Positions 22,953 through 34,639 of a DNA stretch of 64,000 bases are shown one piece after another. The notes below the pieces were generated by a model. That model was given only the letters and a program-made list of their open reading frames with translations. It had not been told where the DNA came from and did no database searches. The DNA comes from Aradus depressus (Eukaryota; Arthropoda; Insecta; Hemiptera; Aradidae): the NCBI GenBank assembly GCA_963662175.1, contig OY759221.1:23051027-23115026 (forward strand). The letters run 5' to 3'. Numbering within the stretch: the first letter of the stretch is position 1; each line of letters begins with the position of its first letter. A program made the position numbers and the translations under genes.

Positions 22953-23574
22953 CAAGGGCGTAGCCAGGAGGGGCAGGGGCGGGGGCGCACGCCCCCCCCC
23001 CCCTGGCCAAAGCAAAAAACCAAGATGAAAATTAAATATACTAAAAAAATTGTTTTTATTAAAAATGGATTGCTTGCAAGTTACCAATAGGATCTTCAAA
23101 TTTCCCGGGTGTCTGATTCCTAAATCAGCAATCAGCTGTTACATAAATGTACATGTACAATACAAGACATATTACATTTATTTAAATATATATGAATTCG
23201 ATCATTTCCTCGCTCAAAATCGTCATTTATGTTATACTTTATACTCTTAAAGCTGATTTTACATGCCCAGTAAAAATGCAAAGCGCAGCAGCAGCAAATG
23301 CACGCTATTGAGAGAAACCACAGCGTGCATTTACTGCTGCTGAGCTTTGCATTTTTGCTGCTCATGTAAAGTCATTTTAAGTATTACAATCAGTGGTTAC
23401 CTCAGGGGGAGCTTCTAGAAGTCCGAGTCTCCCAAATTAATAACAAAAAGCTTACAACGCTAACCACGGAAACTGCGGGCTGTACCCCCGGGAGTCTGTA
23501 CCCCCCACCCTCGTAGCCTAACTTTGCCACCCCCCCCCCCCCCCCTGCTTAACAAAATCCTGGCTAGGCCCCTG
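22953..23574. mobile_element. Non-autonomous hAT element with 8-bp duplication
   Basis: Flanked by TCTGAACA at 22945-22952 and 23575-23582. The ends are of the CAGGGGCGTAGCCAGG type common in hAT elements (left CAAGGGCGTAGCCAGG; right CCTGGCTAGGCCCCTG). The interior carries a ~120-bp hairpin at 23254-23375 with 'gcaaagcgcagcagcagc' and its complement. A second copy, inverted, is at 54357-54894. No transposase frame. Confidence 0.85.
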
Positions 23575-23854
23575 TCTGAACACAAACAATTATAACTAAG
23601 TAAAACGTAAATAATGAGTGAAAATTAAAAAAAACAAATAATATTATATTTAAATAAAGGCAAACATCCTGAACAAGATGTTTTAAAAATACTTAAAATA
23701 TAATATTTAAATTAAACATAATATGTCAAACATAAAATAAAGTAAATCTAAACAAACCTATATCATCCACAAATAGATTTGGACACTACTTAAATAAAAG
23801 TTTCGCTTCAAAACGACAATATTTCATAATTATTGTTACGGTATGTAATTATAT

Positions 23855-24100
23855 ACACTCAATTCATTATATCAGTAGTTATGTATGTATTGACATTAAA
23901 TATATGTAAAATCAAAATCCCATAAGGACAACACCTATTACATTTCAATAGAAAGCCGAGGGGAAGGAAAGGATCAGAGGGGGCTAAACTCAAAAAAAAC
24001 CTATATCGGCCGATGTAATGAATATATCGACACCAACGAGGATTCCAGAGCCCAGTCAACTGTTGATTTTTAGCCCATTTTGGTTTTGAAGGGAGCGATT
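23855..24100 (-). repeat. Dispersed repeat RA, partial inverted copy
   Basis: Contains 'ccataaggacaacacctatt', 'aaagccgaggggaaggaaag' and 'ggccgatgtaatgaatatat' in RA order. No coding content. Confidence 0.5.
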
Positions 24101-24839
24101 TTTTTTTCTATTTTCTATTTTATCATTCTTTAATTATTGTGATAAATTATTTTAATTACCACATTTCCTGTAGAAATTTGATCTCTTTTCTTTATTTAAA
24201 TTTTGATTTCTACAGTAGTTTTTTCGAAAAAGGCCCTAAAAAATATTATCAATAATTTAAGACGTGCAATTTTGAAGAAAGTACACGTATACAACAAACA
24301 AATTCCATTTAACAAACTTTACACTTGGATTAATAAAGAGATGCCAGTTTTTTTAATAATTTTAAATAATATTAAATTCTAATCCAAAGGTTTTAAAATG
24401 AGATTACTGGGCCAACAGGGAAGATGCATAGAATAGAATTTTAAAAGGACAAATATTAGGGTTATTTTCTTTAATTACACATTTTGATTAAAAACTAAAC
24501 ATTGAACAAAACAAAAATAAAAAATAAATAAAAGAACAAAATCATAAAACTAAATACTTAAAACTATTTCTTTTTATTTGGGCGTATTGAGAAATATAAA
24601 TGATTAAAAGTACCTCCTTGACGCCTCTACCACACAATCCAGATCCGACAACTCTTCACACTTCAATTCCACCTTTAGTCATATTTTAAATTATTGTTCA
24701 ACTTCACTAATAAAAAACAACTCAATTTACAGTGCACTGTTCCAGAGCTAGCTCACGATTCTACTCTCTCTATTTGTTTTCCAGCTGTTTTTTTTTTATT
24801 ATGTCCCTTGTTTTTTTTCAAGACCTTGATATATATATA

Positions 24840-25000
24840 TTATATAAATAAAACAAACTCATTTTTGAAATATTGTCTATTCCACTAAAGAATGGAGAAT
24901 TCCACTAAAGAATTCCACTATTGAAATATTGTCTATTCCACTATCTTTAGTGGAATAGACAATAGTTCAAAAATAAGTTTGTTTTATTTATTTATTACAA
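24840..25000. repeat. Palindrome around 'tattgtctattccactaaag'
   Basis: The left arm at about 24845-24892 and the right arm at about 24950-24995 are complementary over ~45 bases with few mismatches, including 'aaataaaacaaact'. A shorter direct repeat of 'attccactaaagaat' fills the centre. Likely a small foldback insertion or part of a Penelope-like terminal structure. The following 'ccacaatatgtccgcg' block recurs near 44400. Confidence 0.6.
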
Positions 25001-25854
25001 GTTTCCACAATATGTCCGCGTTTCTCAACTTAGAAGTTATATATATATTATATTATAATAAAAAAAATTACTTTTTATTCATAAAAAAAATGTTCCGTAG
25101 TTTACATCACATTATATTATTTTTTTTTATTATTTTTTTTTTTTAGATAAGATCGTTGCTCCTAATAAGAAATAATCTCATCTGGGAACCTCAACGTTTT
25201 CGTGAAAACAGTCAACGAAGATGAAAGCTCTCACATGTGACACTAACATAGACAAGATCGCCCTTTGTTGGATACCGGCGACTTGGATCCATGGGCCAGA
25301 TCCTTCCTCTTCTAAAAGACTGGACAATGAGAAAGCTGATCGAAGTGAGACCTGAAGGAAGACAATGTGCGAGATGCGAGATCTCACTCTATTCTTCTGG
25401 ATATCGTCCCAGGAATGGTCAGTGAAGTAGAGTTCAGTGGAAACATTTTATTAATTACTATGTTTCATAAAACATACATTTTATCATTATATATATTTTT
25501 TACTTTCACAGATAAATGTAGTATTGGGAAAGTCATAATATTATATTATAATATATCAGAAATTCAGTGTTGAGGTTTTTTTTACAGTCATATAAATGAC
25601 TTAATTATTCAGATAACTTAATTTTATGTTGGCAAGTGAGGCCATCACTTCATTGAGGGTGTTATGTCATTACATATAACCTTCTGTCAGCAATGATAAC
25701 GGAAAAAGAGGGTGGGGATATGGATGGGAGGGACCTTAGAAAGGGAGGTACGCGACCAGACTTAGAAATTTAAAGGAGATTATATGTTTAATTGGAATCA
25801 AATCTTAAGTCTGAAAAGTAAATATTACAGTGAGTATTTCTTTAGTTTCACTTG
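25001..25854. other. Intergenic, no gene seen
   Basis: AT-rich. Small overlapping open frames near 25178-25573 have no recognisable domain and no splice context I trust. Confidence 0.4.
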
Positions 25855-26105
25855 TACTTCCCCACATATGTATGAAGTAGGTATAGGGAAAGTTATGTAA
25901 TCGGTCAGTAACTTCAAGTTTTCCGTCTCCTTGATTCCAGAATCCCTATAAGGACGACATTTATTAATTTTCAGCAGAATCGGTAGTAGGGATGGGGGAT
26001 CAGATACTCAACTCAAAAACCCTAAGTAACTGCCGATGTAATTAACATTTCGACACAAAAAATAGTATGAGGATTCAGAAGGCCATATATACCTAAGTTA
26101 ACTAT
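25855..26105 (-). repeat. Dispersed repeat RA, inverted partial copy
   Basis: Has 'gggaaagttatgtaatcggt', 'aggacgacatttattaattt' and 'actgccgatgtaattaac'. Same family as the other RA copies; no coding content. Confidence 0.55.
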
Positions 26106-26389
26106 TGATTTTGACTGCAACAAACAACTGGTTTCTGAGGAAGAACGAGAACCTAATAGATTATTTTGTTCTGAGGAATTCATTTTGAATTTATTTTTCT
26201 TTTGGGCTTAACGAAGTATCAAGTAACATGATTATTAAGAAGACTATCTACAGAAGCTCTAAACAACTATCAATGGCAGGAATATAAATTATATGTTTGC
26301 ATTAATAGTGATGGACCCTTCTTTTTTGGGTTTGAAAACTGATGTTCACTCTCAAAAATACAATTTAATTTCTCAGATTTAAGACAACC

Positions 26390-26765
26390 ATTTGTGTTCT
26401 TTGTCATCTTTTTTTTTCTTTAAGGCATTTCGACCACGAGGGTCATGAATCCCTGATAGATGCAGGTCTATAATAATATAGGTTGAGATTGCTGTATACG
26501 GAATAGAAAGACGAGGCGATGAGGACAATTTTGTTTTATAATTTAGATAAGAGGTTTGTGAAATGCAGGAAATGAAATAATTTGATAATTTGGGAGACAC
26601 CATTAGGTAGAATTTCAGAAATATCCACCGCAAGGGGACTATATGCCTTGCATTCAGTTAGAATGTGTCTGACGGACAGTCCGACCCCGCAGGAGTGACA
26701 CAGAGGAGGGGGTTCCTGAGCTATCATATGTATATCCATGGGTCAGCCTGGTCTGCTCTATAAGT
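26390..26765 (-). pseudogene. LINE 3' end: C-terminal zinc-knuckle region of a non-LTR retrotransposon
   Basis: Minus strand reads TRLTHGY near 26750, then in another frame EPPPLCHSCGVGLSVRHILT and ECKAYSP. This is the 'RLTHGY ... C-x2-C ... H-x4-C' region that follows the RNase H domain in several non-LTR retrotransposon clades (I/Jockey-like; recalled). There is a frame break between the two parts, and the reading frame then peters out towards an A-run on the minus strand near 26405-26415. A dead 5'-truncated copy. Confidence 0.7.
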
Positions 26766-26793
26766 AACCGAGTTAAAATTACTTCTTCTTTCC

Positions 26794-27395
26794 TTTTGAC
26801 GTGAAAATGTCTATTCGCTCCTTAAGCACAGTGATAGCCGATCAAACTTTCTTGTGTTACAAAATACCGTCAGATTTCAATCGATAATAACTACGAGACT
26901 AATAACGGTTGAGGTCACAATGGATTGAGTACGTGTGTAGTCTGTACGTGTTTGTTTTGCCTGTGACGTTATCGGACTAGTGTGGGCGCCGGCGGATGAT
27001 TGTTGCGAATTAGCGTTGTGTAAAATTAGAAATTAGTGTAGCGTGATAACACGTTTAGATAGGACGTTGATTCGGGTGTCATTGTAAAGAGCTTCAGGAG
27101 CACTACTAGGACTCAAAGTGAAACAATAAAAATTTTCGCCGAAATATATGTAAACATCGGTATTAAATTGAAAATTGCAAAAAAAAATTAAAGATGTCGT
27201 CTCATATGAATCATAAATATGCGCGGAATGATAGAAAACTCAAATCAAAAGGAATTTAAAAAACCTAAAAAGTCTAGTGTCGAGCAAATGCAAGAGCTAC
27301 GGCAGCATCGAAAAGAAAATGAAAAATGATTTTATCCCGACGTTTTCACGGAAAATGTACGGCGTGAACCTTGACTACGCCTTAATATTGTTTTC
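26794..27395 (+). repeat. Unclassified ~600-bp element, copy 1
   Basis: About 90% or more identical by eye to 62517-63135. It starts with 'ttttgacgtgaaaatgtc', contains 'gggcgccggcggatgattgt' and ends near 'gactacgccttaat'. A short basic reading frame (KYAR..., SSVEQMQELRQHRKEN) is broken in this copy by small deletions. It may be the 5' part of a larger element; class unknown. Confidence 0.7.
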
Positions 27396-27526
27396 TCTTA
27401 TTGAAGTGTTCCAGACTCTAGTCATCTTTACTGGTTAAAATGTTGAGACCATACAGGGAATAAAATATAAACATCCACAAAAAAAAATTATAAAACAAAT
27501 ATATTAGGAGTCAATTGTATATATTA

Positions 27527-29159
27527 TTAATTGTAGTTGTAGCTAGGATCAGGATTATTGTATAAATTGTTAATGTAATAATTTATTGAATAATTGTTGT
27601 TTTGGATGTATTGTTGTACAGCGTTGTGGGCGCACTGTTGGAAAGTATCGTTGTCATTGCTAGATCCTGCTGAAGAGCTATTCGGTCTGTACGAATCACC
27701 AGGTTTGTGTGATTCTGGTCTGTACGGTTTGCCCGATGAATGTGAATTACTTGTGTAGTACGATGAATCCTCTTTACTGTCATAGCTTGGTCTGTAGTGA
27801 GAACTGCCTGGTTTGCTGAATGACGGATAACCCAATAGCGGCACTACTATAAGACTTCGTACAATTTTTTCAATATTTATTTCTTTGTCACTGGGCAAAA
27901 ATCGGGAACATGATCGCATTGCGACATTTTCTAACTGTCGTATTTTATCGGAAAATTGAGATTGAGCTGCTTCACCGTGTGTTTGGGATGGTATACCTGT
28001 GAATGAAACGAATATTAGTAAAATTACAAAACTAGAACTAAACTACATCAAAAAATATATTTTTTTGAAGGCGCACTTCTCTTTGTACCTGAAGAGGAGT
28101 GGGGATATAAAATGAATGCGGCTCTTTAACGGTTGAACGGATTTTCATAGAATTTCACAAATACCATCCTTATAAGCCCGGTTCGAACGTGGACCATGTG
28201 GCATTTCCAAATTTGGAACGGGAATAGGGAAGGGAGAGATACCAAAACATAAAATCGTCCTGAGGTTAATGTATAAAACTAAAAATATGGCAAATCATAT
28301 TGCCAACATTTAATCATATGATTATTAGACGTATTGGGGGATAAGAGGCCGTGAGGGCTAGAGCGTAGGGCTTTGGCTGCATGAACTCACCATGGGTGAG
28401 CGTTCGAATCCCGTTCGGAGGAGAATTTTATTTCATAGATAAAACATCTCTCCAGACCATGGATGTTTGTAAATAGCCCCGATAATATAGCCCGTTAGGC
28501 AACTATTGGGTTTTTGAGTTAAGCCCTTTCTGGTCACCCTATTCCCTTCTTTTGATTCCGCTGAAAATTAAAGAGTATCGTCCTTGTGAGGTTTTGATTT
28601 TACATTTGAAATTTTGTTTCGATACATTCATTACAAAGGCAGTTATTAGAGTTTTTGAGTTAAGCCTCTTCCCTAATCCCATCCTCTTTACCTTTATTAG
28701 ATTTGGCTGAAAAACAACTGGGGGTTCTGTATTCACAAATAAAATTTCGTGTCGATACGTTTATTCTATCGGGAGTTATCGTGTTCACAGACACACTTTT
28801 CTTTTCATTTTTGGAATACAGAGCTCGGAAAACTTGAAAATCTTCTTGAAAACTCCCCATCGATTTTTTGACTACAGTAACTTCCCCTATACTTCGTATT
28901 GCTACGTAAATAAAAAAAAACCTTAGGTCTTGACTGGTGCTATTGGCGCCCCTAGAACACTCAGGAGAATTTTTGGAGCGAAAATGTTTATCCAAAACTT
29001 TGAACGTTCAATTAAATTTAGGTTATTTTGTCATTATTATTATTATTCTCATTATTGCAAAATTAGGAATAGCGTCCTGATTAGTGTTATTATTCATAAC
29101 GACCTACCATTTGCTGATGTGAAGATAACGGCAAAGGTGATGAAGTGAAATAAAGTCAT
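27527..29159 (-). CDS. Family gene C: secreted two-cysteine protein, short Ser/Tyr/Pro core
   Basis: Coding exons complement(29108..29159) and complement(27527..27996), 173 aa, the smallest member. Exon 1 gives signal peptide MTLFHFITFAVIFTSAN; the phase-1 donor is G|GTAGGT. The N-terminal helix (SDKIRQLENVAMRSCSRF) has Cys47; a hydrophobic link (VVPLLGYPSFSKPG) leads into a core rich in Ser, Tyr, Lys, Pro, His (about 75-134). The end TFQQCAHNAVQQYIQ has Cys139 and is followed by an Asn/Tyr-rich tail ending PSYNYN. Just two Cys in the mature chain. The exon extends 5' to an acceptor at 29215 (TTGCAG), so there is a 5' UTR intron, but I could not find its promoter. The intron contains a SINE-B and an RA copy. 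Confidence 0.85.
28340..28495 (+). repeat. SINE-B copy in the intron of gene C
   Basis: Well-preserved head ('gggctagagcgtagggcttt', 'gcgttcgaatcccgttcgg') and body ('ttttatttcatagataaaac'). Opposite strand to the host gene. Confidence 0.7.
28495..28915 (+). repeat. Dispersed repeat RA, near-full copy in the intron of gene C
   Basis: Complete block order from 'gggtttttgagttaagccc' to 'cttcccctatacttcg'. It directly abuts the SINE-B copy. The short minus frames at 28539-28995 are by-products. Confidence 0.65.
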
Positions 29160-29214
29160 CTTCTGTCTTGCAAAAATTGATTTGGAAACTGAAGGCTTTG
29201 TTGATACACAGATA

Positions 29215-30588
29215 CTGCAAAAGATACAAATAAATAATTGATTATCGTTAATATTGGTTTACTCTTCAAACTGCCTCTGAAGAGTTTAGAAATTTCTGAG
29301 CTCATCAATTTTTGAACATGAAATTAATAGGCTAGCCATCTAGTACAAGGGCTTCTTTCAATGGCAAATTAAGATTATCATTGTTTAATAAAATTTAAAT
29401 CACCTTGAAAAGAAACATGGTTAAAAAAAGCCTTGAGCATTTCGTCCTTCAGATGGTCTCAAGGTACTATGTTAGATAGTTGTTAATAGACCCCTAATTA
29501 AAGATGGGTTGGCAAAATTTCCATTAGTCAGACTTGAGTCCACTAAAGCGGCAGAAAAATCCTCTGGTAGTAGGCGAAAAGAATTTTCCTGAACACTCAC
29601 AAAATATAAAAAATAAACTTTAAACCAACCACTTTTCTACAGATCACTTTTCCACTCCCTCCTTCCTCTCAAATTCATTTCACCTGGCAATACTAGATAT
29701 AAAAGTGTTACACTCAGATTGTGTCAACGCTATACAAACAAAATATAAATAAATATACAAAAAATAAGTAATAACATAATAAATAGGTAATAAATATATA
29801 AAAAATATTAATACAAACAAAAAACTACTGAGGCCTACACATTACATTCATTTACCCAGTAATGAAGGCGGGTGATCTGTATAAATGTGGTAGGTATAAG
29901 AAAATCTTCTAATGACCACATCACATATATATATTTTTTTTAATGTAATCTTATCTTGTTTAAAATAATTATTTTAAATGGGAGTCATTTAATTGATTGT
30001 TAAACTTAAAAATAGTCAAAGAAGACATTTTCAAAGTGAATTTGTCATTTTACTCTTTTGTGTATAACTAATTTGGGTTATACTTAGTTTTTAAATAAAT
30101 ATTATGACTGTCTTTGAGTAAGATATTCAATTCATTTTTATTGCACATTAATTTTAATAACTGTCGTTATCCGGGAAATTATATTATAGTTTTATGCCAT
30201 TTCTGGGCTATTCTTTAACAGTACATTGTTGTTATCGTCTAAGTTATTCTTTATAAACACATCTTAATATGAGCTTTTATATCTTGCCATATATAATTAT
30301 AAAATAAGTTCGTTTTTTCCAAAACTTTTTTTTTTTGGCAAATTTTAATATTGAATATACTAACGTTCACTTAGAGGTAAGCTTAATTTATTAATTTAAT
30401 ACGAGCTTTTTTTCCTGAAGTATGGACAAGTTCAAATCCATATTACAGATTGTATGTACAATGGTCTAGTAAATTATAATTTTTTCGTTTGTAGTAAATT
30501 TTGATTTTGAATGTAACATTCCATACCTTCGATTTAGTTCTTGTCGTTTAAGTCGTGTACGTGGGTTCCAAGTAAGTCTACAACCTAG
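29215..30588. other. Upstream of gene C; partial MITE at 29640-29930
   Basis: At 29640-29705 ('acagatcacttttccactcc') and 29870-29930 ('gatctgtataaatgtggtag', 'aatgaccacatcac') are halves of a foldback element whose fuller copy is at 51352-51583. The rest is AT-rich with no gene. I could not find a family-type TATA and donor module for gene C here. Confidence 0.4.
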
Positions 30589-30642
30589 CAAATAAAGACG
30601 TTTCGGGAAGAACTCCCATCATCAGTATCCCAAATTTATTTG
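30589..30642 (-). ncRNA. Hammerhead ribozyme motif (best of the tandem set)
   Basis: On the minus strand CTGATGA, a stem II of GGGA/TCCC, GAAAC, then GTC. The outer arms CAAATAAA and TTTATTTG are complementary over 8 bp and could close stem I, though the bases next to the core pair imperfectly. Stem III is only the palindrome ACGT, as in Penelope-type hammerheads that work as dimers (known). One extra T between CTGATGA and stem II departs from the textbook core, so activity is not assured. Confidence 0.6.
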
Positions 30643-30706
30643 ATGATTCTATAAGAAAACATTTTTTAATGTTCATATTATATTTATTTTTGTTTTTTCA
30701 ACCTAG

Positions 30707-30760
30707 CAAATAAAGACGTTTCGGGGAGAACTCCCATCATCAATATCTCAAATTTATTTG
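30707..30760 (-). ncRNA. Hammerhead motif, damaged second copy
   Basis: Same layout as the first, but CTGATGA is TTGATGA and stem II has a changed base, so it is probably inactive. The third unit (30824 on) has lost the core entirely ('catcatag' on the plus strand). Confidence 0.4.
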
Positions 30761-31599
30761 CTGTATCTATAAGAAAACATTTTTTAATGTTCATATTATA
30801 TTTATTTTTGTTTCACAACCTAGCAAATAAAGACGTTTCGGTAATAATTCCCATCATAGAAGTATTAGATTGCCGGTGATTCAACGACGACTTATGAATA
30901 ATGTAATAGCATTAAACGTTCCTTTGATTTTAAAAATACATTTTTCTCTTATTTTTCAGTTTCTTATTAATCCTAAAGAACTGGATAAATACCACTCTTC
31001 CTGGTCTGTTGTTTGCACGAACAGACAGATATTGACCTGAGGGAATTTATTTACACTGATATTACGAACTCTTCAATTATTTGTGAGTCATTTTATTTTT
31101 TTTATTTACCAATTGCTTTGTCTGATATTACGACAGTGTAATTTTCTATTATTTAGCTTGTCTCTGCACTTAATCAGAAGATCATAAAATCAAAACATTC
31201 AAAACAGACCCAAGATTCTGTGGTCAAAAGTTGAGAAGTCATTTGAATGGTTGCGTAGTGCTTAGCGAGAAACCTGAGAAGTAAAAAGTTGGTGAAGTAA
31301 ATAGAGCTTTCCCTACATGCCATTGGCATATGATGTTTATTTTAACTAATTGAACATAAATATTTCGAAGACATATTACTCAGGTATAGAAAGTGCTCTC
31401 GGTCTGCCACCACTGCTGGTGGAGTGAGTTGGTGGGGGATAAACCAGGCTATCCTGGCCTCCTTTATCTGTAATAAGTTGGAGGCATTGTGTATGTATGT
31501 TATTTATTTTTTTGTGCATATTCTTTACAATTTTATAAAGTCATTTTCATTTATCTTTTCTGTTATTCCTCTTTTTTCTTATATTTACTTATCCTTGTA

Positions 31600-31870
31600 G
31601 TTAGTTATTGTAATTCATGCCCCGGCTTTAACTACGAGATCACACATTGCCTACTACCAGAGTGCTCTTTGGTCATTCTGGCGGACATGAGCCCGACTCA
31701 AGTGGGAGTCCTAAATGTTTCTTTCCCTGCTTTATTCAGCTAGGGTAAGGTGTGATGTACCTGACATCGTACAGGCTCGAGACCATCGTTTAGAGTCCCA
31801 TCCGAAGGACGGCGTGCTCAAAGTTTTCTTCACCTAGATAAAAAAAAAAATGACCTCGGCAGTAGTTTAT
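31600..31870 (-). repeat. SINE-A, truncated at the tRNA-like head
   Basis: Good match from 'catgccccggctttaactac' through 'accagagtgctctttggtca' to 'gacggcgtgctcaaagtttt'; the head after 'gacctcggcag' is lost. Confidence 0.75.
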
Positions 31871-31947
31871 TATTTAGTATTAGTTAATTTTATCGTCCAT
31901 TATTGTCATCAAAGTTACTTGGTTTTATTTTTTTGAAATACATATTT

Positions 31948-32305
31948 GTATACAGGTTAAGGTTAGGTTTTATGACTCATGCCCGGGCTTTAACAACGAA
32001 GTCGTATCGCCTACTACCAGAGCGATCTTTCGTCACTCTGGTGGACATGAGCCCGACTCTACTGTGGGAGTCCTAAATTTTGCCTACCCTAAATTTTTAT
32101 TCATCTAGGGTAGGGATCTTTAACGAGTATCTGACATCGTACAGGCTCGGGACCATCGCTTAACGTCCCATCCGAAGGACGGCGTGCTTAAGTTTATTTT
32201 ACCTCCCAGATAAAATAAACTAAGGGCCTTGGTCGGGCTACGAACCCACGACCTTGAGCTCAGAAGTCAAGCACGCATACCACTGAGCTACCGGCTCCCT
32301 CTATT
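31948..32305 (-). repeat. SINE-A, full-length copy with target-site duplication
   Basis: Complete element, head at the right ('gagctaccggctccctc') and tail at the left ('ggttaaggttaggtttt'). The direct repeat ATACATATTT lies at 31938-31947 and 32306-32315. Confidence 0.82.
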
Positions 32306-32309
32306 ATAC

Positions 32310-32890
32310 ATATTTATATATAGATAGTTGGAAGGGCTGTATTAAGCTTAATTTTTGTAAAAATATTTCATATTTTTATTACATAATGAAAATGTGTACA
32401 TGTCTAATAATACCTAGGCTAAGTACTAAGAACAAAAAACAAAACTAAAATTTAAAAGAGGTACTCAGTATGCCATACTAGGCCGCATTAAGAGAAATAC
32501 TTTCATAAGAAAAAATATAAATAAATAATAAATATATTTGATAAATGTTAAACAATCAATCTATTTTACAAGAAGTAATATATATCCAATACCCAAGCTG
32601 TACCCCCAAGTTGCCGAGAGATACAGATACTCTGGTTACTACAGCGGACATCGACCTTTCCGTCTTGTTCTTGTTCACATCTTGTCTTTATCTACATTTG
32701 TTGTGCGTTTTCATTTTCGCCATTTTATATCGATCTTTGCCACTCAAATGTATATATCTATGAAATGTATATACGCAAATCAATACATATATATATATTG
32801 ATTTGCATTTTCCAAGTCTCTTATACCTTCATTCTATCTAAACACTCTTGTACTAGTGTAGATTGTTACAACCTGTTTTTGTAATTAATT
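32310..32890. other. Downstream of gene D, no gene seen
   Basis: AT-rich. The open frames at 32538-32801 lack recognisable features. It may include gene D's 3' UTR. Confidence 0.4.
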
Positions 32891-32893
32891 GAA

Positions 32894-34300
32894 TTATTCG
32901 CTAGTTTGAAGTGATTCATGGATAACTTGGAGTACACAGTCCTGGAATGAATTTCCGGCTGAGCTAATTTCAGGGATTGCAATAAGATTTCTAAACTTTC
33001 TGGAGAAAACAACTGGACCTGTCGATTGATTTGGGTTGTTTGGCCTGTATGGAGTTGATTGATTTGGGTTGTATGTGTTACTTGGCTTGTATGATGATGA
33101 ACTTGGCTGCTGATAAGGGTAAGAATTACTTGGTTTGAAAAGTGAAATACTTTCCTGATTAGAACCGTATGAAGTACTTGGCTCGTATGATGAACTACTT
33201 GGTTCGTATGAAGAACTACTTGGTACGTACGATGAACTACTTGGTACGTATGATGAACTACTTGGTTCATATGATGAACTACTTGGTTCATATGATGAAC
33301 TTTGCTGCTCATAAGCATTTGAATTACTTGGCACATATGATGAACTACTTGGTTCGTATGATGAACTACTTGGCACGTATGATGAACTACTTGGTTCATA
33401 TGATGAACTACTTGGTTCGTATGATGAACTACTTGGCACGTACGATGAACTACTTGGTTCGTATGATGAACTACTTGGTTCGTATGATGAACTACTTGGT
33501 ACGTATGATGAACTACTTGGTTCGTATGATGAACTACTTGGTTCGTATGATGAACTACTTGGTACGTATGATGAACTTTGCTGGCTTGAGCCGTATGAAG
33601 TACTTGGCTCATACGATGAACTTTGCTGGCTTGAAGCATATGAAGGACTTGAAGCGTATGAGTTAATTGGCTTGAAAAGTGAAATGAGTGGCTTGTGAAG
33701 AAGACCCAGAGTTTTTTGATTATCAGTCTGTGTTTCTAAGTGTTGAAACTGTTCACATGTTTGAACCGCAGCATCATATAATTGACGAAGTTTATCAGAA
33801 GATTTCCATTTGGATTGTGTTTCAGAAGAGGCACCTGCAATAAAAACAAATACTTTTAATAAAATCTTGTTGGAATTCTTCATCCGTTTGTACAATTAGA
33901 TAGCGCTCCTATGGGAGGTTAATGGCAAATGTATGTTGCAAAGATGGTTGCTAAAGAAAGAGCGTGCTTCTTTCTGAGCCAATCAGAGACTGTGAAGCGC
34001 TTCTAGCGCCATGTTGTTAGGCATATTTAGTAGATAAGAGTGTCCCTGCCTGCTGAGAATTTTATGAATTATGTTCATAGGTAAAATTTTGATTTTTTGA
34101 TTAGCGCTTATTATATTTTTTAAAGCTTAAAGCCTAATAATATTTCGTAAATGTTGCAAAAAATATATACATTTTTCTTTTATTATTATTTTTTACCATT
34201 TAAATATAGAAAATTCTTAGTGACATAATATGTTGCAGTATAGCTTACTATAAGCCGATGTGAAGACTACGGCTAAGAAGATGAAATACGTTGAAGCCAT
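32894..34300 (-). CDS. Family gene D: secreted two-cysteine protein with SSSSYEP/SSSSYVP heptads
   Basis: Coding exons complement(34249..34300) and complement(32894..33834), 330 aa. Signal peptide MASTYFIFLAVVFTSAY from exon 1; phase-1 intron of 414 bp, the shortest. N-terminal helix DKLRQLYDAAVQTCEQF has Cys44, followed by KTLGLLHKPLISLFKP. The core (about 85-225) is ~20 copies of a 7-residue Ser-rich Tyr-Glu/Val-Pro unit coded by a 21-bp DNA repeat. A Gln/Asn/Pro-rich stretch follows, then SFQDCVLQVIHESLQ with Cys317 close to the end. Only these two Cys. Tyr-Pro spaced in Ser suggests an extended, secreted fibre or matrix protein (inference). The second exon begins at 34345 after acceptor TTACAG; its promoter is at 35663-35720. 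Confidence 0.87.
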
Positions 34301-34639
34301 CTTCAAATGTGTTTCAAGACTGAAGATGTCAAACCACAGATGAGACTGTAAAATAAATAAACAATAGATAATAAAGTACAAATAAATTTTTTTTATAACA
34401 TTAAAAAACAAAAAAACATTCTTCTAAGGTTTCAACTTAATATTAAACTAATATAAAATAGTTTGCCAAATATGAACATCTATCTACACTGAACTGTGAC
34501 AATGTTAAATATATTATGTACTATTGTTAATGATGTGAGATATATAATTAAGTCTATGATTGGAGCAGGGAGCAGAGAAAATTATGGATAAACGCGATAA
34601 GGAAGGAGGTTATGAAAATATATAGTTAGTTATTATGAC

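Larger units (their letters stand above)
30589..30880 (-). mobile_element. Penelope-like element terminal repeats, three tandem copies
   Basis: Three units spaced 117-118 bp (starting 30589, 30707 and 30824) share 'caacctagcaaataaagacg', a hammerhead-like motif, and 'aacattttttaatgttcat'. Tandem pseudo-LTR copies with hammerhead motifs are typical of Penelope-like retroelements (family knowledge). No reverse transcriptase is visible nearby, so only terminal sequence is left. Confidence 0.65.

Noticed and set aside
33169..33666. Plus-strand 165-codon open frame opposite gene D (Met-Asn-Tyr-Leu-Val repeats)
   Set aside because: It is the antisense of a 21-bp coding repeat whose length is a multiple of three, so frames stay open by arithmetic. 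It has no signal peptide, conserved ends or splice structure, whereas the minus frame has all three.
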